A stretch of 64,000 nt of DNA from positions 2,410,234 to 2,474,233 of the forward strand of contig NW_004450277.1 of NCBI RefSeq assembly GCF_000321225.1, written 5' to 3'. Source of the stretch: Odobenus rosmarus divergens (taxonomy: Eukaryota; Chordata; Mammalia; Carnivora; Odobenidae). Below the pieces are notes generated by a model that was not told the DNA's origin, did no database searches, and worked only from the letters and a program-made list of their open reading frames with translations. A program made the position numbers and the translations under genes. Shown here piece after piece: positions 1 through 12,412 of the stretch (position 1 is the stretch's first letter; the number at the start of each line of letters is the position of its first letter).

Positions 1-158
1 GAGTGTCTGCCTTCTGCTCAGGTCATGATCCCAGGGTCCTGGGATGGAGCCCCACATTGGGCTCCTTGCTCAGCAGGGAGCCTGCTTCTCCTTCTCCCTC
101 TACCTGCCACTCCCCCTGCTTGTGTTCTCTCTCTCACAAACAAATAAAATCTTAAAAA
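1..158 (+). mobile_element. CAN-SINE, sense, cut by the window start
   Basis: Begins inside the tRNA-derived head (GTGTCTGCCTTCTGCTCAGG) and ends AATAAAATCTTAAAAA. Confidence 0.92.
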
Positions 159-162
159 GGGG

Positions 163-362
163 GGGGCGCCTGGGTGGCTCAGTCGTTAAGTGACTGCCTT
201 CGGCTCAGGTCATGATCCCAGGATCCTGGGATCGAGCCCCGCATTGGGCTCCCTGCTCAGCGGGGAACCTGCTTCTCCCTCTCCCGCTCCCCCTGCTTGT
301 GTTCCCTCTCTTGTGCTGTCTCTCTCTGTCAAATAAATAAATAAAATCTTAAAAAAAAAAAA
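163..362 (+). mobile_element. CAN-SINE, full length, sense
   Basis: Directly follows the previous SINE across a G-run, as a tandem pair. Has a complete head, CT-rich body and A-tail. Confidence 0.94.
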
Positions 363-367
363 GAATA

Positions 368-605
368 AAGTGGTCAAACTCAAACTCACAGAAACAGAAA
401 GTAGAGTGGTGGTTCTCAGGGGCTGGGGGCAAGAGGGATGGGAGCTGCGGGTCAGCGGGTACAGATTCTCAGTTACCTGAGATGAGTGTTAGGGATCTGC
501 TGTACAACATCGTGCATTTAGTTAGCAATACTGTACCACAGAATTAAAAATGTGTCAAGAGGGCAGAGCTCATGCTATATGCTTTTTACCACAATAAAAA
601 AGAAA
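368..605 (+). mobile_element. Old L1M-type 3' end fragment
   Basis: Diverged L1 3' UTR pattern (GTGGTTCTCAGGGGCTGGGG, later TACTGTACCACAGAATTAAA and CCACAATAAAAAAG). Confidence 0.65.
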
Positions 606-2754
606 CAAAACAAGTAAACAACAAAGTACCTCCTGGAAAGGACATTAAAACACAAAAGAATAGGAAGGTCATCATCTCAGAATAAAGAATAGTCCTTCAA
701 ATTAAATAGCTTTTAAATAACCATAATGTGTGCGTGTGTGTGTGTGTGTCTTGATCTCTTGCTCTCTTTCTCCTCATACGGCCCCGTCAACAATTTCTCA
801 TCACACCACGCCTTCTCTTTGGAAATCCGGGGGAGGAAGCCAGGGACTCTGACCACCGCCCCTCCCTCCCTGTCTTCTCCCAAACACACACGCTTGCTGA
901 AAGCTGCTTCTTCTGCTCGCGCAGGCCTGGCTCTGCTGTCCGCTCACCGCGCTGTGAGCTCCAGACGGCAGGGCGCGTCACATTCTCCATACCCCTCGAC
1001 TACCCAGAACCGGCACCGCGGAGAGCATCGTGTAAATACTGCTGGTGGGAAATGGATTCTGACTGACGCTGGGAGGCGAAAAGGCGTCAGGCCTGGGAGA
1101 CCACGAGAGGACCTGAGGCGGGGAAGAGTGGAAGGCAGCAAGGACAAGGGAGCTGAAGGGGAGTGTCCATAAAAGAAGTCGGCGGCCCCAACAGCCCTCT
1201 GTAGTGAGGGGTCCCACCTCACAGCCTGGGAGGAAGGTGGGGAGGGAAGTGGGGAGGGGTGGGAAGAAGCCCTGGAAAGAGGCCCTCCTGACCGGACCCA
1301 TGACTAGGACAAAGGGCAGGGCGAGTGTGAAGTGGGAGGGGGGAGGCCTGCAGCCCCTCCTGGGACAGTCCGTCGGCCCCCCCTGCTCCCCTCCACACCG
1401 GCCCGAGATGCCTCAGCCCCACCAGCCAACCACAGGGAGGGCAAAGGGCGGAAGTGGCCGGGCCTTCAGACCTAGCTGCCGGAGATGGGCTCAACGGCCA
1501 TGTGCCCCCACACCGGGGCCGCCCCGGCCACAACAGGTCCCAGAGGCCCAGGTGGGGCTCCAGGCGACATGGGAGGGCCAGGGAGACTCAGACAGCCACT
1601 TCAAAAACACACTGATCTTTCTGCTCACTCTTTCCCTCAGTCACCCACCCCAGCTTAAAACCCCTCAGGGTCACCTTGTGTCTTAAGATAAAGACAGAGG
1701 CTGTGCTGGGCCAACTGCAGGCTCCCCTCCTCACCCTGCGCACATCTATGCCTCTTGCCCTGGCCATTTGGCTCCGTTTGCAATTATACATTTCTTTGTG
1801 AGATTTTTCAGATTTGCAGGGATGCATCTGCTTTTGCTCACTGAGGCACCTCCAACAGGAAGCAAAGAGCCTGGTCACCTTAGTCACTAGGGCTGTTTGT
1901 TGGTGGACTGAATGAATCATCGGGGGAGGGAGAGGGTAGGGGCAGCAAAGGGTTTGGAGATCAGACAGGTTTGGGAAGCAAAGGCAGATGAGACCCACTA
2001 GCTGTGTGACCTTGGGCAGGTCACTGCCTGGCCAGCCCTTGCCTGCTCAGCTGTAGATGGGTCTAACACGCCCACCTCTTGAGTGTCGAGCAGGAGCCAT
2101 GCTGCCCAAAGAAGACCGGTTCCTTTACACGTTTTTTTTAAATCCAGCCTTTTCATTTTATGGACAGGACACTTTGGAGAAGTGATCTCCCCAATCTCAT
2201 TTATGTTTAAATAAACCAAAAAGGGAGTGCAAACTGGTGCAGTGCAAACTTTTTTTGGAAAAAGGCTTAGATGTAACTTGCCTACATCTAAAATGCCCAT
2301 GTCCACCAATCCCGCCCTTGTGCTTCTAGGAATTTATCCTACAGAAAAAATATATGTGGGTTTATTTATTTGGTACTCAGGAAAAAAGTACAGTACATTG
2401 TTATAATAAGGGAGAAAGAGCAAGCCAGAAAACACGGAGTATTTTTAGAACCAACCACCAGGAGGCACCTCTGGGGCAGGGGCTCTGTCAGATTAGCCCA
2501 CAGCGCCGGGACTTCAGTGACAAACACACATGACAATACCCAGACCTTTTCAAGACAAGCCAGCCTCGCTTCATCTTAGCCTCGAAGCTTTTGTTACTGA
2601 CAGTATCTACATGTTTGGCCTCCTCTTTGTCCTTCCTCACAATGCCCCTTACCACAAATAAACAAACAGAAAGCAATTCTAACTCTTCTATCCTTATATT
2701 GTTCTGCTGGGATGATTTCTGTCCAGGTCTCAGTCTCTCAAAACTCCTCAGTCA
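606..2754. other. Intergenic, mostly unique sequence
   Basis: Holds a (TG)n tract at 728-749 and moderately GC-rich, CpG-containing sequence at about 940-1560. Several short open frames overlap here, but none has a recognisable domain or conserved structure. Confidence 0.6.
728..749. repeat. (TG)n microsatellite
   Basis: TG/CG-interrupted dinucleotide run of about 22 bases. Confidence 0.9.
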
Positions 2755-2863
2755 GGGGACACCTGGCTGGCTCAGCTGGTAGAGCACGTGACTCTTGATC
2801 TCAGGGTTGTGAGTTCAAGCCCCACGTTGGGCACAGAGCTTACTTAAAAACAAAACCAAACCA
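2755..2863 (+). mobile_element. Short-type tRNA SINE, sense
   Basis: GGCTCAGCTGGTAGAGCACG head with GACTCTTGATCTCAGGGTTG, lacking the CT-rich body. It is flanked by AAAACTCCTCAGTCA and AAAACTCCTCGGTCA. Confidence 0.9.
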
Positions 2864-5370
2864 AAAACTCCTCGGTCAGAATTCACTTCATAAGAATTTG
2901 GAACTTGACTTGCATGAGGTCTTTCATGGATTTTGTGACAAACGGATGCTATACATCTGATTTCCACGAACAGGTGGGGAAACCGCGGCCCTGCACAATG
3001 GCCGAGAGGAGAGAACCTGGGGGCCCATTGTTACCTAAATAAAGCCTTGACCTCAGACTCCAGGTGCATCCTCAACCTCAAACCTCTCCTACTGCCTCCC
3101 CTGCTCCCTGCATTTTCGCCCGTTTCCACGTCTGTAAATGCAATCTTTCTTCCAGTCCTGTGTGAACTTGCTTTCTATCCTTCTCCCTGATGGGGAGAGT
3201 GTCTGTGCATTTTCTGTCTGCCTCTGGTGGGGGGCCCTCCCAGTGGACTACAGTTCCCATCACCCGACCCCTAACTGCACACATCACTGTGTCTCTACCC
3301 CAATGAGTCCAGGCAAGGATTCCTCACCTCCCTCAGAAGCACCGAGATAAAATCACCAGCCAACAGGTTCCTTCCCACCCCTGCACCCTCTGCTGCAGAC
3401 CCAGCCCCCTGCAGAGCCCCAGTGCCCAGGATCAGAGATGACAGTGGGGCCTGCTATTTGCGCTGGGAATCAGTCCCATCCCCACCAGCGACAGGAGTAA
3501 GGATGCCTCCTCACAGGACCCAATCTCCCACAAGATACTCCTTCTGAGTTTCTAGGGACCCCCTGCGTCTTCCTCCCACCCCTCCCTCTCTCCCACTGCG
3601 AAGGCTCCGTGTGCTTCCTGCAGGGCCTTCCCCTCCAGTTTGGGCCAGACTGCTCCCACAGGAGGACATTCACTATATTCACTTTTTCACTTGCACTGGG
3701 CATCAAGATTCTTGGGCTCTGGCGGTGCCTCCCTCTGGGCCCTGGCCCACAGTCTTGACGACCCCATGCCTGCGTGCCGTATTCTTCCCTCCCCCCATTC
3801 AGCAGTGTTTCACTATGCTAGACTTCTAAGGAGGAAAAAGAAATAATAAAGAATCTTTCTTGTTCCTGGCCTCTAGGCTGTTTATAATGACACTTCATGA
3901 GGAACTGGGCTCAGAGCTGAAAACACTCCATTTTGGAGGGGTGAGACCTGGAGGGGAGGGAGGCAGAGAGGAAAGAGGCGGTGACAGCCTCTATTCTGGT
4001 CTCCTGCCTCCCTCTCTCCTCACCCCTCACAGAGGCGTGACAGGAAAGCCTTTTGACAAAAAAAATCCTTCCAGACTTTCCACCCTCCAGAAGCAGTATT
4101 TGGTGTACTGAACAAGGCCCCATGGGATCCAGTACACCTGCTCATTCATTCATTCATTCATTCATCAAATATGTATCCAGCACCAAATCCTGGGCTGGGG
4201 AGAGAGAGACAGTGAAAGATGCAACACATAAACGCATTGTTGCACCTGATGTCAAGTGGCACAAAGAGCCATGGGGAATGAGGAGATGTGGAGGCCTCCT
4301 GGGGGAGAGGACACTTGAGCTGAGGGCTGCCTAATGAGGAGGCGACGGCCTGGGAGGCCACCGGACAGAAGAGCCCCAGAGGGAGTGGTGGAGAGGCCCG
4401 CAGGACCGGAAGCAAGAGGAGAAGCAGGGGCTGGATCATGCGGGACAGCCTGACAGAGAGGGAAACCAAGGCACAGAGCCAGGTGAGTTGCACATGGACC
4501 TGAAGCTATTTAGATGCGCAAACCACCCAACCCTTTGTTCAAATAGTTCTGAATCACCTGATGTGGGTCATGTGTCCACCCTGGGGTTTCCAATTTCAAG
4601 GGTATTACTTATATGCTCTATCTACCGTATCAGTTGGTGCCTGAGGAAGAAAACCCCACCCAGGAACATGGATCCAGCAACCACATACCAAGCACCTCCT
4701 AGGTCTGGGGCCTTCTAGGACGCTGGGTGGAGGGGCAGAGCGTGCGATGGGGAGCAGCTCCGGGCACCCCCGCAGGCCCGTTTATCAGCTCCCACAGAGG
4801 GACAGAAACCACCAGCTCAGGATGTGGCAGGTGCGAATGGAAGAGGAAGTGCATGATCTGCTGCCGGGCTCCTTCCCAAGGCAGTCTGGGCGGCACTCTG
4901 CTTCTCCTGGTGCCAGGGGTTTCTGAAATGAGCGCGCATCAGCCCCACACTCCCAGGAGGAACTCAGGGAAGTGAGGGGAAGCAGAGAGTCGTACTCTGA
5001 GGCTCAGAAGAGGGGGGAAGAGCCCTGCCTCCCTCCTCCCCCTGCAGAGACTTCCATCTAACAATAATGGGTGTCGGCTGTGGGGTACCTGGCACTAGGA
5101 TTACAGGAGCTCACGATCTAGTTGGGAGACAAGATGTATAAAGAAGCAAGTACAGTGCAGCTGCTCAGATGGAGGTCCCATCAAGGTGCTGGGGGGTTGC
5201 CTCCATCCAGGAACAGTGTCCAGCGTAATGCGAGGGGTGTTACACCAACAAGCACAGCCACCCTCAGCAGTGATGGCTGTCACGGACTGGCTCACTGTGG
5301 GTGCCAAGCACACACACCTGGCTTCACATACGCCTCCAAGAGCCCCAGAGTAGGAATTGCTCCCATTTTA
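2864..5370. other. Intergenic, mostly unique sequence
   Basis: No exon recognised. Contains a (CATT)6 run at 4143-4166 and an L2-like stretch around it. Confidence 0.6.
4143..4166. repeat. (CATT)n microsatellite
   Basis: Six tandem tetramers. Confidence 0.9.
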
Positions 5371-5473
5371 TTATTATTTTTTTAAGTAAGTTCTATGCCC
5401 AAGGTGGGGTTTGAACTCATGACCCTGAGATCAAGAGACACATGCTCCACTGACTGAGCCAGCCAGGCGCCCT
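5371..5473 (-). mobile_element. Short-type tRNA SINE, antisense
   Basis: Ends ACTGAGCCAGCCAGGCGCCC. It is flanked by GAATTGCTCCCATTTTA and GAATAGCTTCCATTTTA. Confidence 0.9.
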
Positions 5474-6292
5474 GGAATAGCTTCCATTTTAGAGATGGGG
5501 AAATTGAGGCATGCAGAAGGGAGCAACTTGCCCATGGGGTCCCAGGCAGCAAGGGCAAGTCTGGAAGGGAGGAAGCTGGCACGCTGGTTCCAGAGATGTT
5601 CCCCCAAAGTACAGCCCCATTGACAGGGGCTTCCAGGAACTGGACATGTTTAAACTTGCCAGCTTGTTCCTTTTTGTTTCCAGCATCACTAGCCACCCTT
5701 GCTACTTCCAGCCCCTCTCAGCTAGCAAGGCGGAGCCTCTTCCCAGGGGTGTGCCACCAAGACCAGGGGGAGGCGGCAGGCCTGACTCAGCCTGCAGACA
5801 AGCCTGGGAGGAGAAGACCTTGACCCAGATGCTCCTCAGCAACTAGATTTTCTAAGCCCTCCAGAGGCTGCCCCCTCCCCTCCACCCCCATTGCCTGCAG
5901 CCGGCTGCAAATTGCTTCCAAATGTTGATAATTACAGCAGGCCCAATCTAATCAACACCTGAGAGGGAGGAACCGGGGGCTCCTCCTTCCAGTGTCCCAG
6001 AGCATTTGGCATCCTTAGCTCCCCTGAGCCTTTAGGACGGATGCCAGATTTGGGTCATGGACCCTGTTCTCTGAGGCCTGAGCTCAGTGACTTGCCCAAG
6101 GTCATGCAGACCTTTCAGGCAAAGGGGGTGGTTAGAGCTCAGCTTCCACGTACCAGCAGTCCCTTTTCTTTCCTGAGCTGAACAAGCCTTGGAGGAAGAG
6201 CAGAGGACCCACAGGAAGGGACTCTGGTAGTTAGTGTCCAGCCCTCTGCAAAGCTCTGGGCCTTGACAGGATGATTTCAAAAGGAAAACACT
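5474..6292. other. Intergenic unique sequence with a candidate conserved non-coding element
   Basis: No exon recognised. 5885-5970 combines CAGCCGGCTG with the homeodomain-like cores TGATAATTACAG and CTAATCAACACCTG, which looks like enhancer-type sequence. Confidence 0.4.
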
Positions 6293-6488
6293 GGGGGCAC
6301 CTGGGTGGCTCAGTCGTTAAGCGTCTGCCTTCGGCTCGGGTCATGATCCCAGGGTCCCGGGATCGAGCCCCCCATCGGCTCCCTGCTCAGCGGGAAGCCT
6401 GCTTCTCCCTCTCCCACTCCCCCTGCTTGTGTTCCCTCTCTCACTGTGTCTCTCTGTCAAATAAATAAAATCTTTAAAAAAAAAAAAA
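6293..6488 (+). mobile_element. CAN-SINE, full length, sense
   Basis: GTCGTTAAGCGTCTGCCTTC subtype. Flanks are GGAAAACACTGG and GGAAAACATTGG. Confidence 0.95.
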
Positions 6489-6734
6489 GGGAAAACATTG
6501 GCACTAGCAGGGATCTCAACAGCACCTAGTTTAAACCCTTTCTGGTAGAGATGGGGTAATGGAGGTGCAGAAAGAGGGCATAGTTTGCCCAAGATCACAC
6601 AGCAAGTTAGATACAAACCCCAGACTCCCCCATTCCATCCTCTCTGGCACCCAGTAAGAGGGGCTCTTCCTCCAAATTCACCTTCTTCACAGGCTTTCCC
6701 TCCCAGAGGGAGTGAAGTGTAAGGAATGGCTTTA

Positions 6735-6895
6735 GGGTTAAGCAGACAGGTTTGAAGCCTCACTCCCCTACTCAATTACTGTGTGTCTTTGGGCAAATGA
6801 ATTCCCCTCTCTGAGCCTGTTTCCTCATCTGTAAAATGGGGAAATTAGTAACTGCCTCTTAATGTTGTAGTAAGAAGTTGATGAAATAAGGTGTC
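6735..6895 (+). repeat. MIR fragment, sense
   Basis: MIR core CTGAGCCTGTTTCCTCATCT followed by GTAAAATGGGGAAA. Confidence 0.85.
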
Positions 6896-8230
6896 CACAG
6901 GAGGGAATGTTCCACCTGGGCCCCTGGCAGTCCTTCCTGGTGCCTAGTAGGTGGTCAGACATTCCACAGATTCCCTTCCCCATCTCCCTCACTTTCCCAA
7001 GCTCAGAGACACACATCTGCCCAGGCTCTGAGGCAGGCTTGGAAATCCTCCCATGCTGGCCACAAGCACAGGGCTTCTCTCTGGAATGGTTTCTCTGACC
7101 TCGGGGAGATGACAGAGCCTGTCAGGGAATTCTCTGGGGAGAAAGCTCCCAAGGGCCAGAGCATGGATGATGAAGGCAGAATCCCTCCTCTGTCTCCTTG
7201 GCTTCCTGAGAGCTCAGCCCCCTCTCTCCTGTCCCCCCAAGAACCTCCTGGCTGTAGAGGCCTGCTGGGCAGAGGGGCTCTTGGGGAGCACCCGTTCTCT
7301 CCCCGTCCCCCTCCCTCAACCCCCTCCAGCCCCACCGCCCGTGGACACAAGGCTGCTGAGAGCTGCAAGGGGGTGAGGTGGGCACTGGAGCTGAAAGCTG
7401 CTGACAGCAAGCCTCTGAGGAGGAGCACAATGGGGAGGAGCAGGAGGAAGGAAAAGAAAGGAGGAGGAGGAGAGCGGCCTGGGGGGTCCCGCTGCTTCCC
7501 CCAGGGCCCTCAGTGGACAAGCTAAGAAAAGCTCCGGGGTAGAAAACCGCCAAAGATGCACAGTTGCCCTCCCCACGGAGCGGGAGGGCCCTTCCTTCCC
7601 TGGAGCCAGCTGCCCCAAGCAGATTAGTACTGGGCTCCGGAAAAGCAGGCCCCACACACCAGCCTGCGGGAGGCTGCTGGCTGAGTCAGCCTCTCTACCT
7701 GTCAGGAAATCATTCATAAAAAATGACACCTTCCCAGCGCCCAGCTCCTGGCCTCACCCCAACCACTGTCCCCGAGCCAGCTACACAGCACAACGACATT
7801 GCCTCCAGCCTCCTCCCTCCTGCCTCTCTCCCACCCACTTTACACTTCCCTCCTGGGATAAAGACGAATGAGACCAACATGAAATAAGGCCAGCTCAGCC
7901 TCGGTAAATCAGTATTTACTGGTTGCTTGCCCTAGGGACAACAGCAGAGTCAAGAACAGCAACAACTTCACTCAATTATGAACAAATGTCAGCACCATGG
8001 CTTCCAAAAGATTTTCACTGTCACGGCCATGCCAGTGGTGGACACTTCTTTATCTTCAGTTTATGTATGGATAGCTAGAGGCTCCCAGGACACCTCGATA
8101 GACATAGATCACTGGGCCAATCCTCCCACAAGGGAAAACAGGTCCACAGTGGGGACTTGCCCCAGGTCACACGTGCGCTCAGACGTTAGGCCCATGTCCC
8201 TCAAAAGGAGATGATATTCCATGTTGTTCT
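6896..8230. other. Intergenic unique sequence
   Basis: C-rich around 7200-7500, with a large palindromic AP-1/MAF-type motif at 7679-7691. Overlapping frames at 7000-7730 are composition-driven; no domain recognised. Confidence 0.55.
7679..7691. promoter_or_regulatory. Palindromic MARE/AP-1-like motif GGCTGAGTCAGCC
   Basis: Perfect 13-bp palindrome around TGAGTCA, close to the MAF recognition element TGCTGAGTCAGCA. Confidence 0.45.
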
Positions 8231-8329
8231 TCTTTCTTCCCATCACTCAAACCCTGATGTACTCTTACCTGGGACATAAAACGCAGGTTGCTCTCCTGAA
8301 GAATTGAATTCCTTATCACAGCCCTGTGT

Positions 8330-8745
8330 GCCTGGGCCCTGCTAACCTCTGCCCTCATTACACTCCCTCTTGCTCTCCTTCTCCAGCTACCCTGGCCTCC
8401 TCATTTCTCAAACACACCAACCATGCCAGGGCCTTTGCACATACCACCCCTTCTGTCTACCATAGGTTACTTGCCAGGCTCCCTAACATCCTCCAGGACT
8501 AGATTCCTTGTCACCTCCTCAAAGAGACCTTCCCTGACCACCATAAGAAGCCCACCCCCCAACACACACATTATTCCTTCTCCTCGAATGAAAATAGTTC
8601 CTAACCCATTTTACGATTATGTACTTCTTTACCTATCTACTGTCTGTTTCCACAAGTAGAGTAAGCCTGGAGGTTGGTTTTGCTCACCATGGTGTCCCCA
8701 TATCTGATGTAAAGCAAACCCTTGGTAAATATTTGTTGTGTGATT
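8330..8745 (+). repeat. L2 LINE 3' end, sense
   Basis: GTCACCTCCTCAAAGAGACC, then TTCCCTGACCACC, ending near CTTGGTAAATATTTGTTG, in the order expected of L2. Confidence 0.75.
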
Positions 8746-8861
8746 AACAGAAGCCCTCAGGCTGGCACTTGAGTCCCTCTAATCTCTCACCATGTTGCCA
8801 AGTTGACCAATCAAATGAACATGTCCATTTCATTCACTGTTCTTATCTCTTTTTAACCTTG

Positions 8862-8973
8862 ATTTTTTTTTTTTAGTTGATTTATTTAAGTACTCTCTAT
8901 ACCCAACATGGGACTCGAACTTACAAACCGAGATCGAGTCACATGCTCTTCCAACGGAGCCAGCCAGGTGCCA
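8862..8973 (-). mobile_element. Short-type tRNA SINE, antisense
   Basis: T-run, GTACTCTCTATACCCAACAT, and end GAGCCAGCCAGGTGCC. Confidence 0.85.
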
Positions 8974-9354
8974 CCCTCCTCCCCACCCCCACCCCTATTC
9001 TTTATTTGACATTCATGAGAGAGAGAGGCTCAAAAGAGCACTGGAGGGTGGAGGTGGAGCCAGGAGTTTGGAGCCCAGGTACAGGGCTACTCTGCCCCAC
9101 CCGCTCAGGCAGGCGCCCTGGACAGCAGGGCCCTGTGGATGACGGTATGTTAGAGAATTCTGTAAGACACTCCACAAACTGCTGTTATGCTATTCTCTGT
9201 GGCCCCAAGAGTGGCAGAGAGTCAGTCATCAAACACCCACAGCTTCATGAGAAGGGTTTTGAGCTGTGTCTGGTTCACCCTTCTGATCAACCTCTAAGCC
9301 ACTAGGACTCAGACCTAACGTTAGAACCCAAAGCAAATACATCCAAACGATAGG

Positions 9355-9421
9355 ATCAAGGGTTCTGAGCATTGTTAGTACTTGAGAATCACCCAGGGAG
9401 CCTGTTAAAAATGCAGATGCC
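9355..9421 (+). repeat. hAT-Charlie MITE fragment (MER5-like), left part
   Basis: Diverged CTTGAGAATCACCCAGGGAG and TGTTAAAAATGCAGATGCC. It is split by the SINE that follows and resumes at 9606. Confidence 0.6.
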
Positions 9422-9605
9422 CCGGGGGCCTGGGTGGCTCAGTTGGTTAAGTATCTGCCTTTGGCTCAGGTCATGGTCCCAGGGTCTTGGGATGGAGTCC
9501 TGCATCCGGCTCCCTGCTCAGAGGGGAGTCTGCTTCTCCCTCTGATCCTCCCTGCTGCTCGTGCTCTCTCTCAAATAAATAAATAAAATCTTAAAAAAAA
9601 AAAAA
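9422..9605 (+). mobile_element. CAN-SINE, full length, sense
   Basis: Inserted in a MER5-like element, with target copies AAAAATGCAGATGCCC and AAAAATGCAATGCCCC. Confidence 0.94.
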
Positions 9606-9870
9606 TGCAATGCCCCAATCCCTCCCCATCCCATCCCACGCTAGTTTCACAAGTCTGGGCTGGGGCAAAGCAAACGCCCAGGGGGATTCTGATGCACACC
9701 GAAGGCTCGCAGTGTTTCCAAACCCCGGCCGTGCACTGGAACTACCTGAGGAGCTTCTGAAAGTACCGCTGCCAGAGATCCTGACTCAGGGCTGGGGACC
9801 TGCCATTGGCGTTTTCAAACATTCCTCGAGTGATTCTGTGGTGCCGCCGGCATTAAGAACCAACGCCTAG
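9606..9870 (+). repeat. hAT-Charlie MITE fragments (MER5-like), right part and a second copy
   Basis: GGGGGATTCTGATGCACACC finishes the split copy. From 9705 a second element of similar type has GCACTGGAACTACCTGAGGA and ends near TTAAGAACCAACGC. Confidence 0.5.
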
Positions 9871-10690
9871 ATGCTTGTTTTCTAGATTATTCCAGCTGAC
9901 CCAAGTCAGAGGACCTGAGTCATTTGTGGGAGGTGGATGTTCAGGGTCAAGGTCACCCAACTGCTGTGCCCAGCACTCCTGGGAACACTGAACACTTACT
10001 ATGGGCTGTGCTGGACCCATCCCCTGCCCTGAGGCCTTCACTCCAACATGAGCTAGGAGACAGCTAGGAGAAGGGCAAGACCAGAGGCAGGGCACAGATG
10101 CTCCTGTCACTCTCCTGCATAACACCTGGCCTGACTCTCTTTAGGACCAAGTCCCAAGGCTGGCCTGGTAGGATCTGACCCTTTACTATCTTCCCAGCCC
10201 AACATTAACCCTGGGTCTCTGTCATCTTAAACTGTGTCTAGTTGTGAGGGTCAGGCCCCTTCTCACCTCCCTACAAAGGCAACACTGTTGCCCCCAGCAG
10301 TACCATCACCCCACCTTGCTGGCCTGCCTGGCTCCTGCTGGTGCCTCTCCCCAGTCTGAGTCAGACACAGCCCTTCCGGGCTTAGGGTGTGCCCCACATG
10401 CTTCCTCCAGTGGGCATCTGTGACACAGCCCTGGGGTCACTGTCCCTAAAAGCAAAGCTGGGCATTCCCTGCATCCAACCCAGACACGTAGGGGTCTAGG
10501 GGAGCAGAGGGTAAGCAGGGGCAAGATGTGGTTTCAGAATACTTTGGCCAGGTTCTTAGAGAACAGACAGCCTCAGGCAGAGCATTCAGAAAAGAGACTA
10601 TTCTGTACCAACCCCAAAACTAGAAGGTTGCCACAAGAATGGCAACCTATAAATTGACAGGCTAGGAATTATAAATTACTTTATCACTTG
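9871..10690. other. Intergenic, mostly unique sequence
   Basis: No exon recognised; an L2-like stretch is possible at 10120-10290. Confidence 0.55.
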
Positions 10691-10935
10691 GTTAAAATCC
10701 AGACACTGTTGTACCAGCCATGGGCTGTTGGGCAAGCTATTTAACCTCTCTGAACCTCAGTCTCCTCATCTGTACAATGGAGATCATTATAGCTCTAAGT
10801 CAGGGTTGCTTAAAAGTTGTAAAACAAAACAAAACAAAAAAGCTGTAAAACAAGCCAACGTATATAAAGCACTTAAGGCAGTGCCTGGCATAAAGAATCA
10901 CTCAGTAAATGTCAGCAATTATTATTGTTATTATT
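10690..10935 (+). repeat. MIR, nearly complete, sense
   Basis: GGGCAAGCTATTTAACCTCT, CTCCTCATCTGTACAATGGA and later GTGCCTGGCATAAAGAATCA. An A-rich insertion at about 10820-10850 interrupts it. Confidence 0.85.
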
Positions 10936-12298
10936 ACTCATGGAACACCCATGCTGAAAAGGCCTTTAGAGATCTTCTAAATGAACTCCTACATTTTACG
11001 GTTGGAACTCAGGCAGGAAAAAGGAAGGTCTCACTGGAGCTTTGTCCAGCCCTCGAAAACCCAGAGTGGTACCCAGTCGACAGGGTCCCCTTCCAGGCCA
11101 CTGGGGAGAGCTGGTGGGGGCTGCCAGGAATCAGCTGATGGGCTGGCAGGATCCCAGCTTGGACTTTCCAATGACTTGGAGCCCGACAGAGTCCCAACAT
11201 CTTGGCTCTGTTTCCAGCAAAATCGTTGAGCATATTTTAGGATCAGCAAAAACCCACAATGCCTTTGGCTGAGCACTTTTCCTCTTCTTGTTGAAGCCCA
11301 GGGGTATTTTCTAGGAAATTGAGTCCATCTGTTTCTGATTCATTTGTACTTAACTCATCACCAAGCTGTTTTGTAAGAGCCCTTTGATGTGAAAGCCGCC
11401 TTATCCCATAAGCCTTTGTAAGCCTTTATTTAGTCAACAGTAGGTAAACGGTCTCTCAGAAGAGGCCAGAGGCAGCTTCTTGATCTCCCTCAACACACTG
11501 GCCACGGCCAGGAGACGGAAAGTGTGGCCCTGGCACTCCCCCTCCTTGTGCCTGTCAGGACCAAGCAATAGCTCCTGTGTCTGCAAGGGGGCCTCCCCAA
11601 CCACCCACCGCCTCTCCTCCGGGGCCGGTGCTCCCCCTTGTCCACCATGCGCAGCCTGTCCACATGGATTTATGATTTCCTGTGTGTTGCCTGGGTTTCT
11701 TGAACTTGATTTCAAGTTCCTCGCAGATGAGAGGCCAGGCCTCCTAATTCACTGTGCCCCTGCCATCCCAGCGCCATGCCTTGTACACAGTTACAGGGAC
11801 CATTACATCCAAACCAAACACCTATGGAAAAGATCTCACAAGCTTTAAGGGCCCCCAAGGGGGCAGAATTTTGAAACTGGGGCTGCCATATACACAGCAA
11901 GCAGCTAAAAGAACCATTGATTGAACTGCACATAGAAGAGTGTAAAGGGAAGAATCTGCCTCCCCCTCCCTCTGACATCCAGACAAAGCACTCCACAAGT
12001 CTCAAATCTGCCGTTTCATACAGCAGGATGAAAAAAAAAAATCGAAGAACCCCCTAATCCAATAGATGAAACTCTTCACTAAATTCAAGGGTGACTGAGT
12101 TATAAGATATTCCTGGAGGAAGCCAAGCAAAGTGTTTTAAGGGCTGTCCCTAAATTTCAAGGCTCCACAACCCATGATCCAGAAGCATCTCTGTCAGAGG
12201 TAGACGGTTGGCAGGGTCCCCGTTGGGCTGGTCATCTTCTGTGTTTATTAAAGATGTATTCAGGGGTCTCTCAAAGGCAGGCGATGGTGTACGTAATC
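10936..12298. other. Intergenic unique sequence
   Basis: No repeat of the main families and no recognised exon. A 93-codon minus-strand frame at 11434-11715 has no domain I can name. Confidence 0.55.
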
Positions 12299-12412
12299 CA
12301 GTGGTTCTCAAATTGGAGCATATATCACAATCACACCCCGAGGGCTTATTAAAACACAAATCACTAGGTCCCACCCCAGAATTCCTGACTCAGTAGGTCT
12401 AGAGCAGGGTCT
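12299..12412. mobile_element. MER5A-type hAT MITE, left half
   Basis: Starts with the terminal inverted repeat CAGTGGTTCTCAAA and continues through CCCACCCCAGAATTCCTGAC. It is split by an antisense SINE; the right half is at 12610-12697. Confidence 0.85.

Noticed and set aside
166..362. tRNA gene suggested by the SINE head
   Set aside because: The head derives from tRNA-Lys but cannot fold as a full cloverleaf and continues into a SINE body and A-tail; the same holds for every copy.
726..1686. Frames of 148 and 160 codons near the window start
   Set aside because: One begins in a (TG)n repeat. No recognisable protein features and no support beyond openness.
7003..7729. Cluster of 138-177-codon frames on both strands
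   Set aside because: Mutually overlapping, GC-driven, without domains or splice structure.
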